From contig QZJT01000022.1 of the NCBI GenBank assembly GCA_003597935.1, positions 1 to 41,110 of the forward strand: a stretch of DNA of 41,110 nucleotides. The letters run 5' to 3'. The translations under genes and the position numbers were made by a program. The notes beneath the pieces are model-generated. The model was given only the letters and a program-made list of their open reading frames with translations. It was not told the DNA's origin and ran no database searches. Source of the stretch: Phycisphaerales bacterium. GTDB taxonomy: Bacteria; Planctomycetota; Phycisphaerae; UBA1845. Positions 16,587-25,023 of the stretch are shown here, piece after piece (positions within the stretch are counted from its first letter, which is position 1; every line of letters starts with the position of its first letter).

Positions 16587-18502
16587 GAAGCGCTCCCCGT
16601 CTGAATGCCCAGTTCGGCCGCAGCCTGCCGGACGAAGTCCGAGTGTCCGTCCGCCAGTTCCTCCACCGGCGTGCGCCCGGAGAGCGTGGCGGGCGAGAGC
16701 GGAAACACGTGCGGCGCCAGGATGACGTTGTAAATGTGGAGGATGCCGACGTGGATCAGCGCCAGGAACGCTTCGTAGGTGTGGGCGATGGCGGCCAGGT
16801 TCATGATCCTGCCGCTGATAAAGCGTGAGGCCGCTTGCTCGCCCCACAGCAAGAGGCCGGTCACGCCCAGCAGGACGGTGCCCCAGAACACGCCGATGTA
16901 CTCGAACTTCTCCTTGACGTTGAACCGCCCGAACGTCGGGCGCTGGCGGCTCAAGCCGAGAAGATACGCGAACAGTTGCAGCGCCTTGCGGGCGTCGTCC
17001 ATCGTGACCCACATCGGCAGGGCGAACCAGGCGGTCAGGAAGCCGACCCTGCGCCCCTGGGCGTCCACGCGCCGCGCCCGCGCCGCGACCAGTAAGACGA
17101 TCGAGACGACGTGCGCCACCAGCCCGAGCATCAGCAGAAGCCCAGCGCCGTGGTGCAACTGCCTGGCCGCGGCCAGGCCGCCCAATTCTTCGATGACCCA
17201 GCGCGCCCAGCCGGTGTCGGCGAACTTCAGCGGGAAGCCGGTGATGACGAGCACCGTGAAGAGGATCGCCAGCAGCCAGTGCTGGAGGCGCTGTCCCGCC
17301 GAGAAGCGGACCAGCCGGCGCGGGCCGTCCGGGTGCCGCATGACCCTCTCCGTCAACTCGCGCATGGCGTGATCCTGCGGCTCACGCCGCCCGACGAGAA
17401 TCTGGAAAAGCTCCAGCAGCGCGATCGCCGCCGACGGGCCGAACGTCCCCAGCGTCAGCAGGATGAACGCGGCCACCAGGGCGTATTCGACGGTCCCTGC
17501 GGAGGTGGGGATGTCGAAGTGGACGGACGAGTCGGCGATGCTCACGGCTGCGCCGGGATGGCAGTCGGTCGTGCGGCACCGGTCCGCCAGCCGCGTCTGG
17601 AAGACGGCCGACTCGGGATGCCCCTGCGGCAGGATCGAGTGTACGGTCTGCCCGGAGCGGACGTGGCAGGAGAGGCAGTTGGCGGTCGTCTCGTCACCCA
17701 GCAGTGCCGCCTTGCCGTGGAAGCTGCGCATGTAGCTGGCCACGGAATCGGGCAGGCCGTATACCGCCCGGACCTGCGCGTCCGAGTGACACACGGCGCA
17801 GACCTGGGCCAGTTCCATCGTGGACCGGGCAGGCTTCAGCCGGGCGCCGACGTGGTGGAGGTAATACTCGACGTCGACGCCGATCTGATCCGCGTGGCAG
17901 GCGTTGCAGCGTGCTTCGGTGCTGGCGTGCGACTCGATCCAGGCGCTGCCCCGGTCGAGGGCATCGCGGTACAGCGGCTCGTCGTGGCAGTAAAGGCAAT
18001 GCGACTGGCCGGGCTGCAACAGCGTCCCCACCTGGAATCGCAGGTCGCTCATCCGGGCCGGATCGTGTGGACCGCCGGCCAGCGCGGCCTCGACGCCCCG
18101 GTGCGAGAACCGGCGCTCCAGTCCGGCCGGGTCCGCCAGGTGACACGTGGTGGTGCAATCGACGGCCGAGACCGGGCGGTGAGGAACGACGCCGACTTCC
18201 GCCCGGCTGTGGCAGTCGGTACACGCCAGCCGCGCGTGCGGGCCGCTGGAACCGTACACGTGCGCCGGATCGACGTGAAAGACGTGGACCTGGTCACGCT
18301 GGGCGTCGTACCGAGCCAGGCCCCGGTATTGATGGCACCACAGGCAGTTATCAGGATCAGCCGCCAGCGCCGGCAGCGCCGCCAGCACCTGCCCGGCGGC
18401 GATGAGGCAGGCGATCAGGCGAACGGCGCGGACCGGCCGGCGCGGAGTGCAGCGCCGGCAGCCGGCGTCCGCTCCAGGATGGCTGCACTCGTTTTTCGTC
18501 AT
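16583..18502 (-). CDS. Multihaem cytochrome c fused to a cytochrome b561-type membrane domain
   Basis: I start at ATG 18502 (639 aa), although the N-terminal codons lie in an ATTCG-type repeat and the true start could differ. A signal sequence (about 24-48) precedes a periplasmic cytochrome domain. It has six CXXCH sites (53, 94, 169, 199, 235 and 276), plus CTTTCH (116-121) and CRTTDCH (309-315), for up to eight haems c. From about residue 338 several membrane helices follow, with haem-b-type histidines (RLQHWLLAILF, RQLHHGAGLLL, HTYEAFLALIHVGILH) as in cytochrome b561/Ni-Fe hydrogenase cytochrome b. A quinol dehydrogenase passing electrons to periplasmic cytochromes is the likely role. Its stop overlaps the next start by 4 bp. 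Confidence 0.85.
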   Translation of the reverse strand: MTKNECSHPGADAGCRRCTPRRPVRAVRLIACLIAAGQVLAALPALAADPDNCLWCHQYRGLARYDAQRDQVHVFHVDPAHVYGSSGPHARLACTDCHSRAEVGVVPHRPVSAVDCTTTCHLADPAGLERRFSHRGVEAALAGGPHDPARMSDLRFQVGTLLQPGQSHCLYCHDEPLYRDALDRGSAWIESHASTEARCNACHADQIGVDVEYYLHHVGARLKPARSTMELAQVCAVCHSDAQVRAVYGLPDSVASYMRSFHGKAALLGDETTANCLSCHVRSGQTVHSILPQGHPESAVFQTRLADRCRTTDCHPGAAVSIADSSVHFDIPTSAGTVEYALVAAFILLTLGTFGPSAAIALLELFQILVGRREPQDHAMRELTERVMRHPDGPRRLVRFSAGQRLQHWLLAILFTVLVITGFPLKFADTGWARWVIEELGGLAAARQLHHGAGLLLMLGLVAHVVSIVLLVAARARRVDAQGRRVGFLTAWFALPMWVTMDDARKALQLFAYLLGLSRQRPTFGRFNVKEKFEYIGVFWGTVLLGVTGLLLWGEQAASRFISGRIMNLAAIAHTYEAFLALIHVGILHIYNVILAPHVFPLSPATLSGRTPVEELADGHSDFVRQAAAELGIQTGSAS

Positions 18503-18619
18503 TCGCCGTTCTTCATTCGTCAATCGCTGTTCCCGACGTTTGCAGCCGCGTCGCTGACCGGCCTTGCGTCGGGAAGACCCCCGGCCCACGGGTCTGACGG
18601 CCTCGGCTCGATGCGGGGT

Positions 18620-19732
18620 TTATCGCGCATGACACGCACGGCACAAGAGCGCGGCCGGCAGGCGCAGCGCCGGACCGGTCCCCGCACCGTCATCGGCCAT
18701 CGCGCCGATCGCCAGCAGGCTCGATCCCGCGAACACGCCGGCCTGGTGCGGATTGTGGCACGTCGAGCAGACGATCCGGCCGCCCGGATCGAGCGGCAGC
18801 ACGTCAGCGCCGCTGGCGGCAGGACGGGCGGAGACCGGATCGGCGGGCAGCGCGAACGTAGTCAACGACGACAGATACGGCCCCTTGACTCTTGTTCCCA
18901 TGTGCCCCGGCTCGAAGTAGTCGACGTGCCTCGTATGGCAGGCGCCGCAGAGGCTCAGCTCGTCCGACCGCAGCGCCGCCCTGCCGGTTCGCACCGGTTG
19001 CGCCGCCGCGGGCACCGAGGCGTGGCAATACTGGCAGGACGCCGATGGGTCGCCCGCGTCGGGCGGCGACGCGCGGTGGGGGCTGTAACGGGACTGAGTG
19101 GACGCGTCGTGGCAGGTCGTACAATACGCGACGTCATCGGCCGGCCGCCAGCCGCGCAGGAATGCCGGATTCGTCATCGGACGGGCGGCGGTGGGTTCGC
19201 AAGCCCGGACGGCATCGTGGCAGGTCAGGCAGGAGAGCCAGCCGTCGCGCGTCGGCCAGCCGGCGGGGGTGGCGACGTGGGCGGTTGCGGCCGGGCGGCC
19301 GATCGGATGGGCGTCGCGCGACGCACGCTTGCCGTCGTGGCACCCAAGGCAGACGCCGTCGACGTCGCTCATGCCGATAGCTCGCGCGGGCCGGGTGGGA
19401 TCGTGGCACAGCCCGCAGTGGTCCGGATGCCAGTGTGGGTTGACGGCCGCGCGGGACGCTTCGCCAGCGGCGATCCGGACCGGGGCGGACTGGATCGGCG
19501 CGGTCACGATCGGGGCGGCGGAGATCGGAGTGCTTGCGGTCGGAACGGCAGCGAATGGAGTGCCGACCGGTGCAGGCCGGGCGCTGATGGACGCCGCCAG
19601 GATCACCACACACGCCGGCGTCGCTGACACGGCGACGGACACCACGTTGCCTCGTGTGTGCAGGGCGTTCAAGCGCCGGCACAGCGCCACGACACCCCGG
19701 TCACCCACGATTTTGCACACGTTGGGGTTCAC
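18620..19732 (-). CDS. Octahaem c-type cytochrome
   Basis: The start is GTG 19732, forming a GTGA overlap with the stop of the upstream NHL gene, although the frame is open to 20125. The 370-aa product has a hydrophobic export or anchor segment (about 29-50), then a Pro/Ala-rich linker with a rough API repeat (about 54-90). Eight CXXCH sites follow: CGLCH, CLGCH, CLTCH, CTTCH, CQYCH, CGACH, CSTCH and CRACH; the last is four residues from the end. Several are followed by DP, DG or NPH, typical of periplasmic electron-transfer cytochromes. It probably carries electrons between the cytochrome b protein and the 20-haem protein. The next gene starts 117 bp downstream. Confidence 0.85.
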   Translation of the reverse strand: MNPNVCKIVGDRGVVALCRRLNALHTRGNVVSVAVSATPACVVILAASISARPAPVGTPFAAVPTASTPISAAPIVTAPIQSAPVRIAAGEASRAAVNPHWHPDHCGLCHDPTRPARAIGMSDVDGVCLGCHDGKRASRDAHPIGRPAATAHVATPAGWPTRDGWLSCLTCHDAVRACEPTAARPMTNPAFLRGWRPADDVAYCTTCHDASTQSRYSPHRASPPDAGDPSASCQYCHASVPAAAQPVRTGRAALRSDELSLCGACHTRHVDYFEPGHMGTRVKGPYLSSLTTFALPADPVSARPAASGADVLPLDPGGRIVCSTCHNPHQAGVFAGSSLLAIGAMADDGAGTGPALRLPAALLCRACHAR

Positions 19733-20988
19733 TTCCGTCCGTAAGACCTCACGTCGGAGTTCATTTCGGAGCCTGCCGCCGATGGCCGACCCACCAGTTC
19801 GATCAACGTCAGAGACGGGCCTCCCATCGCGTCGGAGACGATCAGGAATTCCCGCTCGGCGGCGAGGATATTGTCGGCCTGCGGCGGCGGGCCGGACCAG
19901 TCGCACGATGACAGCACCGCGATTCCCGCTGGCAGCGTCCAGCGCCTCCCCGCGGCATCCACCGCGCCGATTTCGCCGGCGAACGTCCCGTGCGAATCGA
20001 AAATCAGCACCGACTGGCGTGCGGCATCGACGGCCGCGATCCGCCCGCCCGGCGTCACCGCGATCTGCTTGACGCGGACGAACTGCCCCGGTCCGCGGCC
20101 GCGGTCGCCGATCACGCCCAGCCACGCTCCGTCAGGGGCGAACCGGTGGATCACTCCGACGAGCGAATCCGCGACCAGGATCTCCCCGCTGGCGCCGATC
20201 GCAATCCCGGTCGGCGACAGCAGCGGCCATTCGCTCGACGCCGGGGGGGGAAAAGCCCGCCACGCCGGTGCGTCAAAGTCGACGGCGAACACGCGCCCCT
20301 CGCCGGCGTCTGCGACGTACAGGACGCCGTCCTGGCAGGCGAGGGCGGCCGGTCGAAAGGCGCCCGTGCCGGCGTCTGAGTCTCCGGAGGAAGCGGGGAC
20401 TCCCGGCGTTGAGGCCGACGGGGCCGCATCCTCATGGTTCGGGACCGGTGTTACCGGCGTTACCGCTGAAGTGCTTCCGCCGCACTGCCGCGTGCTCTGC
20501 CCGTCGGGGTGCAGCACTCGATCCAGCTCTCCATCCGGCGTGTACGCCAACACGGCGCCGCGGGTGGGGTCGGCCACGTACACGCGCCCGTCGTCATCCA
20601 CGGCCACCGCCACCGGGCAGGGCGGGCGATCGTCGAACGCGCAGAACGGACGGCGTTGCCGGGTTTGGAGGTCGATCACAACCACATCCGGGAGCCCCTG
20701 GTCGCAGACGAACAGCCGGCCGGCATGCACGGCCAGGCCCTGCGGGTTGCGCAGCAGCGGGCGGCCGGGCGCCGGCTCGCCGTACAGGAGTCGTTCGAGC
20801 AGCGGAGTCCGAGCGGCCGGTGTCGTCGCCCACCGCACGAGGTCTCCGTGGACCACGGCAATGGGGCGATCATCCACGCCGACGATGGAATGCGGCGGCG
20901 TGAAGCGCCCCTCCCGCGACGGGGCCGCGCAGCCGGCCAGCAACGCCACCACCGGTGCGATGCGGTACAGCGAGCCGAGATGTCGCAT
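19729..20988 (-). CDS. NHL-repeat propeller lipoprotein, first gene of the cytochrome cluster
   Basis: The start at ATG 20988 (419 aa) gives a short lipoprotein signal with lipobox LLAGC; GTG 21000 is an alternative. The mature part contains NHL-type blades: GLAVHAGRLFVCDQGLPDVV, GRVYVADPTRGAVLAY, GVLYVADAGEGRVFAVD and GEILVADSLVGVIHRF, followed by GRIAAVDAARQSVLIFD. A Ser/Thr/Pro-rich low-complexity linker (about 165-205) interrupts the propeller. No haem motif is present. It resembles the propeller half of the 20-haem protein in the same cluster. A scaffold or docking role at the membrane is plausible but inferred. It faces the Ehr operon across 355 bp and is the likely first gene of the transcription unit. 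Confidence 0.78.
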   Translation of the reverse strand: MRHLGSLYRIAPVVALLAGCAAPSREGRFTPPHSIVGVDDRPIAVVHGDLVRWATTPAARTPLLERLLYGEPAPGRPLLRNPQGLAVHAGRLFVCDQGLPDVVVIDLQTRQRRPFCAFDDRPPCPVAVAVDDDGRVYVADPTRGAVLAYTPDGELDRVLHPDGQSTRQCGGSTSAVTPVTPVPNHEDAAPSASTPGVPASSGDSDAGTGAFRPAALACQDGVLYVADAGEGRVFAVDFDAPAWRAFPPPASSEWPLLSPTGIAIGASGEILVADSLVGVIHRFAPDGAWLGVIGDRGRGPGQFVRVKQIAVTPGGRIAAVDAARQSVLIFDSHGTFAGEIGAVDAAGRRWTLPAGIAVLSSCDWSGPPPQADNILAAEREFLIVSDAMGGPSLTLIELVGRPSAAGSEMNSDVRSYGRK

Positions 20989-21137
20989 GAGGCATCGCAC
21001 GATCGTCCCTTCGAGTTCCTGCGTTCTATATCACCGTGCGCGGTTTGCAGCCAGTTCCAACGCTGGAACTCCACGCGAGATCAGACCATCGGCTCTCCGC
21101 GCCTGCGACCCGTCTCCATTTCGATCTTAACTTCTTG

Positions 21138-21157
21138 TTCTACAAAATGTTATAGAA
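21138..21157. promoter_or_regulatory. Imperfect 20-bp palindrome, candidate operator
   Basis: TTCTACAAAATGTTATAGAA has perfect TTCTA/TAGAA arms and three mismatched base pairs inside. It lies in the AT-rich patch between the divergent operons, where a dimeric regulator could control one or both. Confidence 0.4.
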
Positions 21158-21256
21158 TCACGGCCGTCGCAGGCGGGACGGGGGTCAAGGCCCGCTGCGG
21201 AGGGCGCGACGCAAGCGGCACGATTCGATCGGCCGTCAGCCATCGGAAACGGCCAA

Positions 21257-21299
21257 TGGACACGTATGGACATCACTGGACATCGAGCCTAGCTTGTCC
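21257..21299. promoter_or_regulatory. Three TGGACA direct repeats at 10-bp period plus an inverted half-site
   Basis: TGGACA occurs at 21257, 21267 and 21277, exactly one helical turn apart, and the reverse complement TGTCC at 21295-21299. The array ends about 45 bp upstream of the first HTH-EIIA start codon. This geometry suits cooperative binding by a small HTH protein such as those encoded here. Confidence 0.45.
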
Positions 21300-21343
21300 G
21301 CCAATCAGGTGTGCAGGACCGTGTTGTCAGTTGCAGACCGCCG

Positions 21344-22054
21344 ATGACGCTTACGGTTCGAGATGCTTCAAGACTGCTGCGGGTGTCCGAGAAGACCGTG
21401 TATCGCTGGATCGGTCGGCGCACGATTCCGGCGTATGTGATGAATGGTCAATACCGCTTCAACAGGGCCGAATTGCTCGAGTGGGCTACGTCGCGGCAGA
21501 TCGGGGTGTCGGTGGAGTTGCTGGCGGAGCCGGAGAGCCGCGACACCCCGTGCCCGGACCTCGCGGCCGCCCTCGAAAGCGGGGGGATATTCTATCGAGT
21601 CGAAGGGCACGAACGTGAAACGGCGTTACGGAACGTCGTGAGCCTGATGCGGTTGCCCGCCGAGTTGGACCGTGACTTCGTATTGCGCGCTCTGCTGGCT
21701 CGGGAGTCGCTGGCGTCCACGGGAGTGGGCGACGGCATCGCTATTCCGCACGTCCGCAATCCCGTCGTACCGCACGTGCTGTGCCCGAGCGTCACCTTGT
21801 GCTTCCTGGAGCGGGCGATTGAGTTCGCCGCGCTGGACGGCAGACCGGTGAGCATTCTGTTCACGGTGATCAGCCCGACGCTTCGGGCGCACTTGTACCT
21901 TATGGCCCGCCTCGGGTTTGCGTTACGTGATCCGGAGTTCAAGCGAACGGTCTTGTGCCAGTCGTCTCGGGAGGCCGTCCTCCAGGCGGCCAGGTGCGTG
22001 GAAGAGTCATTCCGGCAGCCGGCGGCGCAGCAGCCGGCGGCGCGGGACGGCTGA
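21344..22054 (+). CDS. Excisionase-type HTH fused to PTS EIIA (type-2) domain, copy 1
   Basis: I start at ATG 21344 (236 aa), where the conserved HTH begins; an earlier frame-open start at 21311 would add 11 unlike residues. Residues about 3-50 form a MerR/excisionase-like helix-turn-helix (RDASRLLRVSEKTVYRWIGR...YRFNRAELLEWA). Residues about 72-225 form a PTS EIIA domain of the fructose/nitrogen type, with LASTGVGDGIAIPHVR (123-138) and its phosphorylatable His136. Such proteins can couple phosphotransfer state to DNA binding. No EI, HPr or sugar permease is present in the window, so a regulatory rather than transport role is likely. It is the first gene of the Ehr operon and borders the TGGACA repeats. 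Confidence 0.85.
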   Translation: MTLTVRDASRLLRVSEKTVYRWIGRRTIPAYVMNGQYRFNRAELLEWATSRQIGVSVELLAEPESRDTPCPDLAAALESGGIFYRVEGHERETALRNVVSLMRLPAELDRDFVLRALLARESLASTGVGDGIAIPHVRNPVVPHVLCPSVTLCFLERAIEFAALDGRPVSILFTVISPTLRAHLYLMARLGFALRDPEFKRTVLCQSSREAVLQAARCVEESFRQPAAQQPAARDG

Positions 22055-22110
22055 ACCGCCGGGCGAGCGGCGCCGCCGGCGGCATCCCGCCTGCGGGCGT
22101 CGCACGGCGC

Positions 22111-22137
22111 CGGGACGGTTTCGGTTGAATCGTCCCG
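22111..22137 (+). promoter_or_regulatory. Small hairpin just upstream of a ribosome-binding site
   Basis: CGGGACG (22111-22117) can pair with CGTCCCG (22131-22137) across a 13-nt loop. The AGGAG of the second EIIA gene starts at 22139, so folding could influence its translation. No T-run follows. Confidence 0.3.
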
Positions 22138-22150
22138 CAGGAGTGTGTTC

Positions 22151-22852
22151 ATGGACCTCACCGCCAAGGACGCGGCGCGTATGTTGAACGTTTCTGAGGA
22201 GCGGATATACGCATGGATTCGCAACGGGACGTTGCCGAGTTATCGCGTGAAGGACCGTTATCGGCTGAACCGCGTGGAACTGCTGGAATGGGCGGCGGCG
22301 CAAAACATCAAGGTGGCGCCCGAGTTTTTCCATGAGAATCGTGAGACGAACGGCGACCTTCTGCTCACCAACGCCCTGGCGCGCGGCGGCGTCCTCAGAG
22401 ACGTCGCGTGTACGGACAAGGCGTCGGCGCTACGGGAAGTGTGCGCCCGGATGAGATTGCCGGCGCAGATCGATCGCGATGAACTGCACGACGTGCTCGT
22501 GGCGCGCGAGGCGCTGTGCTCCACCGGCATCGGGAATGGAATCGCGATCCCCCACCCGCGCAGCCCGATCGTGCTCGGCCTCGCGGAACCGTGCGTCACG
22601 CTCGCGTTTCTCCGCCGGCCCGTCGACTATCGCGCCATCGACAAGAAGCCGGTCAGCATGTTGTTCGTGATCATCAGCACGACCGTGCGCGTCCACCTGA
22701 CGTTGCTCAGTCACCTCATGTTCGCCGTGCAGGACGGCGAGTTCCGGGGACTGCTCGATCGGCAGGCCGGCGAGGAACTGATCCTTGCGAAATCGGCGGA
22801 CATCGAGCGTCGCGTCGTGCAAGCCGGCAAGGGCAGGGAGGCCTCACGGTGA
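22151..22852 (+). CDS. Excisionase-type HTH fused to PTS EIIA (type-2) domain, copy 2
   Basis: ATG 22151 has AGGAG seven bases upstream, better than the GTG at 22145. The 233-aa product is a clear paralogue of the upstream gene product. It has an HTH at residues about 2-50 (KDAARMLNVSEERIYAWIRNG), then an EIIA domain with LCSTGIGNGIAIPHPR (122-137), in which His135 is the expected phospho-acceptor. The final TGA overlaps the ATG of hyfB by one base and a GGGAGG lies inside its last codons, so translation is coupled to the membrane complex. The direct fusion of a regulator into the Ehr operon suggests dedicated control. The signal and target are unknown. Confidence 0.85.
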   Translation: MDLTAKDAARMLNVSEERIYAWIRNGTLPSYRVKDRYRLNRVELLEWAAAQNIKVAPEFFHENRETNGDLLLTNALARGGVLRDVACTDKASALREVCARMRLPAQIDRDELHDVLVAREALCSTGIGNGIAIPHPRSPIVLGLAEPCVTLAFLRRPVDYRAIDKKPVSMLFVIISTTVRVHLTLLSHLMFAVQDGEFRGLLDRQAGEELILAKSADIERRVVQAGKGREASR

Positions 22853-25023
22853 TGGAAGTGCCGCTGGCGCTCGTGCTCCTGGCGATCGGCACGATCGTTC
22901 CGGTGGCGTTGGCGCTGCGTCCCCGTGCCGCGCTGCTGGCGTCGCTGACAAGCGCAGGCCTGGCCGGGTCGGCCTGCTGCGTTGCCGCCGTGCGGACCCT
23001 GGTGTCGCGGGCTGCCCCATCGGCGTGGAGCGCGGACTGGCCGCTGCCCATCGGATCCGCCACGTTTGTGACCGACGGGTTGTCAGCGTGGTTTCTGCTG
23101 GCCATCGGCGCGTCGAGCGTCACCGTGGCGATCTACTCCTGGGGTTATTTCCAGGGCGTGGCGGGGCAGCCGCCGGCGTGGATCGCGGGGGCCCTGCTGA
23201 ACGTGCTGGTGGCGTCGATGGTCATCACCGTCTGCGCGGCGGACGTGATCCCGTTCATGATCGGATGGGAGTTGATGAGCCTGTCCGCGTTTCTGCTGGT
23301 CGGCTTTCACCATCGCGATCCGCAGGCACGGCGGGGCGCGTGGATGTATCTGATCGCGACGCACCTCGGAATGGCGTTGGGCGTGCTCCCCGCGTTCGGC
23401 GCGTTGGCGGCGCGGTCGGGGTCGACGTCGTTCGCCGGCTTCCACGGGGCCTTTGGCGCGTCCGATGCGACGGCCTGCGTCGTGTTGTTCTTCCTGGCGT
23501 TGCTGGGATTCGGCACGAAGGCCGGGGTCATGCCGATGCACGTCTGGTTGCCGGCGGCTCATCCGGTGGCGCCGAGTCCGGCGTCGGCGCTTCTGTCCGC
23601 CGTCGTCATCAAGATGGGCGTCTACGCGCTGCTCCGGTATCTGAGCTGGCTGCCCGTTCTTCCGGCGGGCTGCGCCGTCGCGATGCTGGTCTTCGGTATG
23701 GTCAGCGGCGTCCTGGGTGTTCTGTACGCACTCGCGCAACACGACATCAAGCGGCTGCTCGCCTACCACAGCGTTGAGAACATCGGCATCATCCTGCTCG
23801 GCATCGGCACGGGGATGCTCGGCCAGTCCCTCGGACGGCCCGCATGGGTCGCGCTCGGCTACGGCGGAGCGCTGCTGCACGTCTTGAATCACGCGCTCTT
23901 CAAAGGGCTTCTGTTCCTTTCGGCCGGGGCGGTAGTCCACGCCACGGGTACGGGCGACGTCGAGCGCCTGGGCGGGTTGGCCCGCAAGACGCCGGTCAAC
24001 GCGGTTTTGTTTCTCATCGCCGCCGTCTCGATCTGCGGCCTCCCGCCGCTGAACGGATTCGTCAGCGAGTGGTTTGTCTACGGGTCGCTGTTCGGCGGCG
24101 CGATGGGCCCGTCGCGCTCGTCGGCCGGCATCGCGGCGATGGGAGCCATGTCGCTCGCGTTGATGGGCGGGCTGGCCCTGGCGTGCTTCGCCAAAGTCTT
24201 TGGCGTCGTGTTCCTCGGGGAACCCCGTGACGCAACCATTCAGGCGCATCCGACGCCGCCGGCCATGCGCGCGGGGATGATCATCCCGGCGGCGCTGTGC
24301 GTGGGGATCGGTCTGTTTCCGGGAGTTGTCGTGCCGCTTGCCGCCGGGGCCGTCGGCGCCGTGGGCGGATTGACCGCGGAGGAATTCATAGCATCGACTC
24401 AGGGCGTCCTGGCGCCGGCCGGGAGGGTCACTCTGTCGGCGGCCATCCTGCTCGGGGTAACCGGGGCGCTGGCGCTCGCGAGGCTGGCGCTCCTGCGGCG
24501 CAACGTTCCCGAAGGCGCGCCGACGTCGGAAACGTGGGGATGCGGGTACGCCCAGCCGTCGGCCCGGATGCAATACACGGCCTCGTCATTCGCGTGGCCC
24601 CTGATCCAGAGTTTCCGGACTGTGCTCTGGCCTCACCGGAAAGCGGTGATGCCGCTCGGCCCGTTTCCCTCTCGCGGCGAACTCGAAACTCGTACGCCGG
24701 ACGTGGCAGAGCACGACTTTTATACGCCGCTGTTCATGGGCGTCAGCCGCGTTTTTCGGATGATCCGGACGGTTTCATGGTCCGGGGAGCTGGTGTCGGG
24801 CCACGAATCCCTTGAGACGGGCGGCCGCGTCAGTCCGATGCGCGTACTTCTGGCGGGGGTGGTGACGGCGCTGCGTCAGAGGCGAGTACACACTTACCTG
24901 GCTTTTATCGTCTTGACCTTGCTGGTCGTTTTTTTCATTGAGTCGCTTTCATCGCGCGACTCGTCCGTCCCGTCCGCGGCGCCCACGTGGGAAACCGGCG
25001 CCATCAACGGAGGCGCCCCGTGA
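22852..25023 (+). CDS. hyfB: HyfB/NuoL-like proton-translocating membrane subunit of Ehr-type complex
   Basis: ATG 22852 overlaps the EIIA stop (TGATG). The 723-aa product is a multi-helix antiporter-like subunit of the hydrogenase-4/complex I family. Key channel residues are kept: Glu140 in GWELMSLSAFLL, Lys223 in GFGTKAGVMPMHVWLPAAHP, Lys254 nearby, and a Lys in HVLNHALFKGLLFLSAGAV. The C-terminus extends past the usual core with a final helix (YLAFIVLTLLVVFF), making it somewhat longer than E. coli HyfB. It should move protons or Na+ across the membrane, driven by the redox arm. The stop overlaps the next start (GTGA). Confidence 0.88.
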   Translation: MEVPLALVLLAIGTIVPVALALRPRAALLASLTSAGLAGSACCVAAVRTLVSRAAPSAWSADWPLPIGSATFVTDGLSAWFLLAIGASSVTVAIYSWGYFQGVAGQPPAWIAGALLNVLVASMVITVCAADVIPFMIGWELMSLSAFLLVGFHHRDPQARRGAWMYLIATHLGMALGVLPAFGALAARSGSTSFAGFHGAFGASDATACVVLFFLALLGFGTKAGVMPMHVWLPAAHPVAPSPASALLSAVVIKMGVYALLRYLSWLPVLPAGCAVAMLVFGMVSGVLGVLYALAQHDIKRLLAYHSVENIGIILLGIGTGMLGQSLGRPAWVALGYGGALLHVLNHALFKGLLFLSAGAVVHATGTGDVERLGGLARKTPVNAVLFLIAAVSICGLPPLNGFVSEWFVYGSLFGGAMGPSRSSAGIAAMGAMSLALMGGLALACFAKVFGVVFLGEPRDATIQAHPTPPAMRAGMIIPAALCVGIGLFPGVVVPLAAGAVGAVGGLTAEEFIASTQGVLAPAGRVTLSAAILLGVTGALALARLALLRRNVPEGAPTSETWGCGYAQPSARMQYTASSFAWPLIQSFRTVLWPHRKAVMPLGPFPSRGELETRTPDVAEHDFYTPLFMGVSRVFRMIRTVSWSGELVSGHESLETGGRVSPMRVLLAGVVTALRQRRVHTYLAFIVLTLLVVFFIESLSSRDSSVPSAAPTWETGAINGGAP

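Larger units (their letters stand above)
20989..21343. promoter_or_regulatory. Divergent regulatory region between the cytochrome cluster and the Ehr operon
   Basis: This 355-bp spacer is the only room for the promoters of both the five-gene cytochrome cluster (-) and the nine-gene HTH-EIIA/Ehr operon (+). An AT-rich patch at 21121-21160 stands out from the GC-rich surroundings and contains an inverted repeat. Three TGGACA direct repeats lie nearer the first EIIA gene. I could not place a confident -35/-10 pair. Confidence 0.6.

Noticed and set aside
17111-19627. 838-codon plus-strand open frame
   Set aside because: It lies antisense to the cytochrome b and octahaem genes, has no recognisable motifs, and its length is explained by GC-rich codon bias of the real genes.
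21344-22852. PTS sugar transport operon
   Set aside because: EIIA domains are fused to DNA-binding HTH domains, and no EI, HPr, EIIB or EIIC gene is in the window.
23083-24573. 496-codon minus-strand open frame
   Set aside because: It is antisense to hyfB, with Arg/Gln/Asp-rich shadow composition and no motif.
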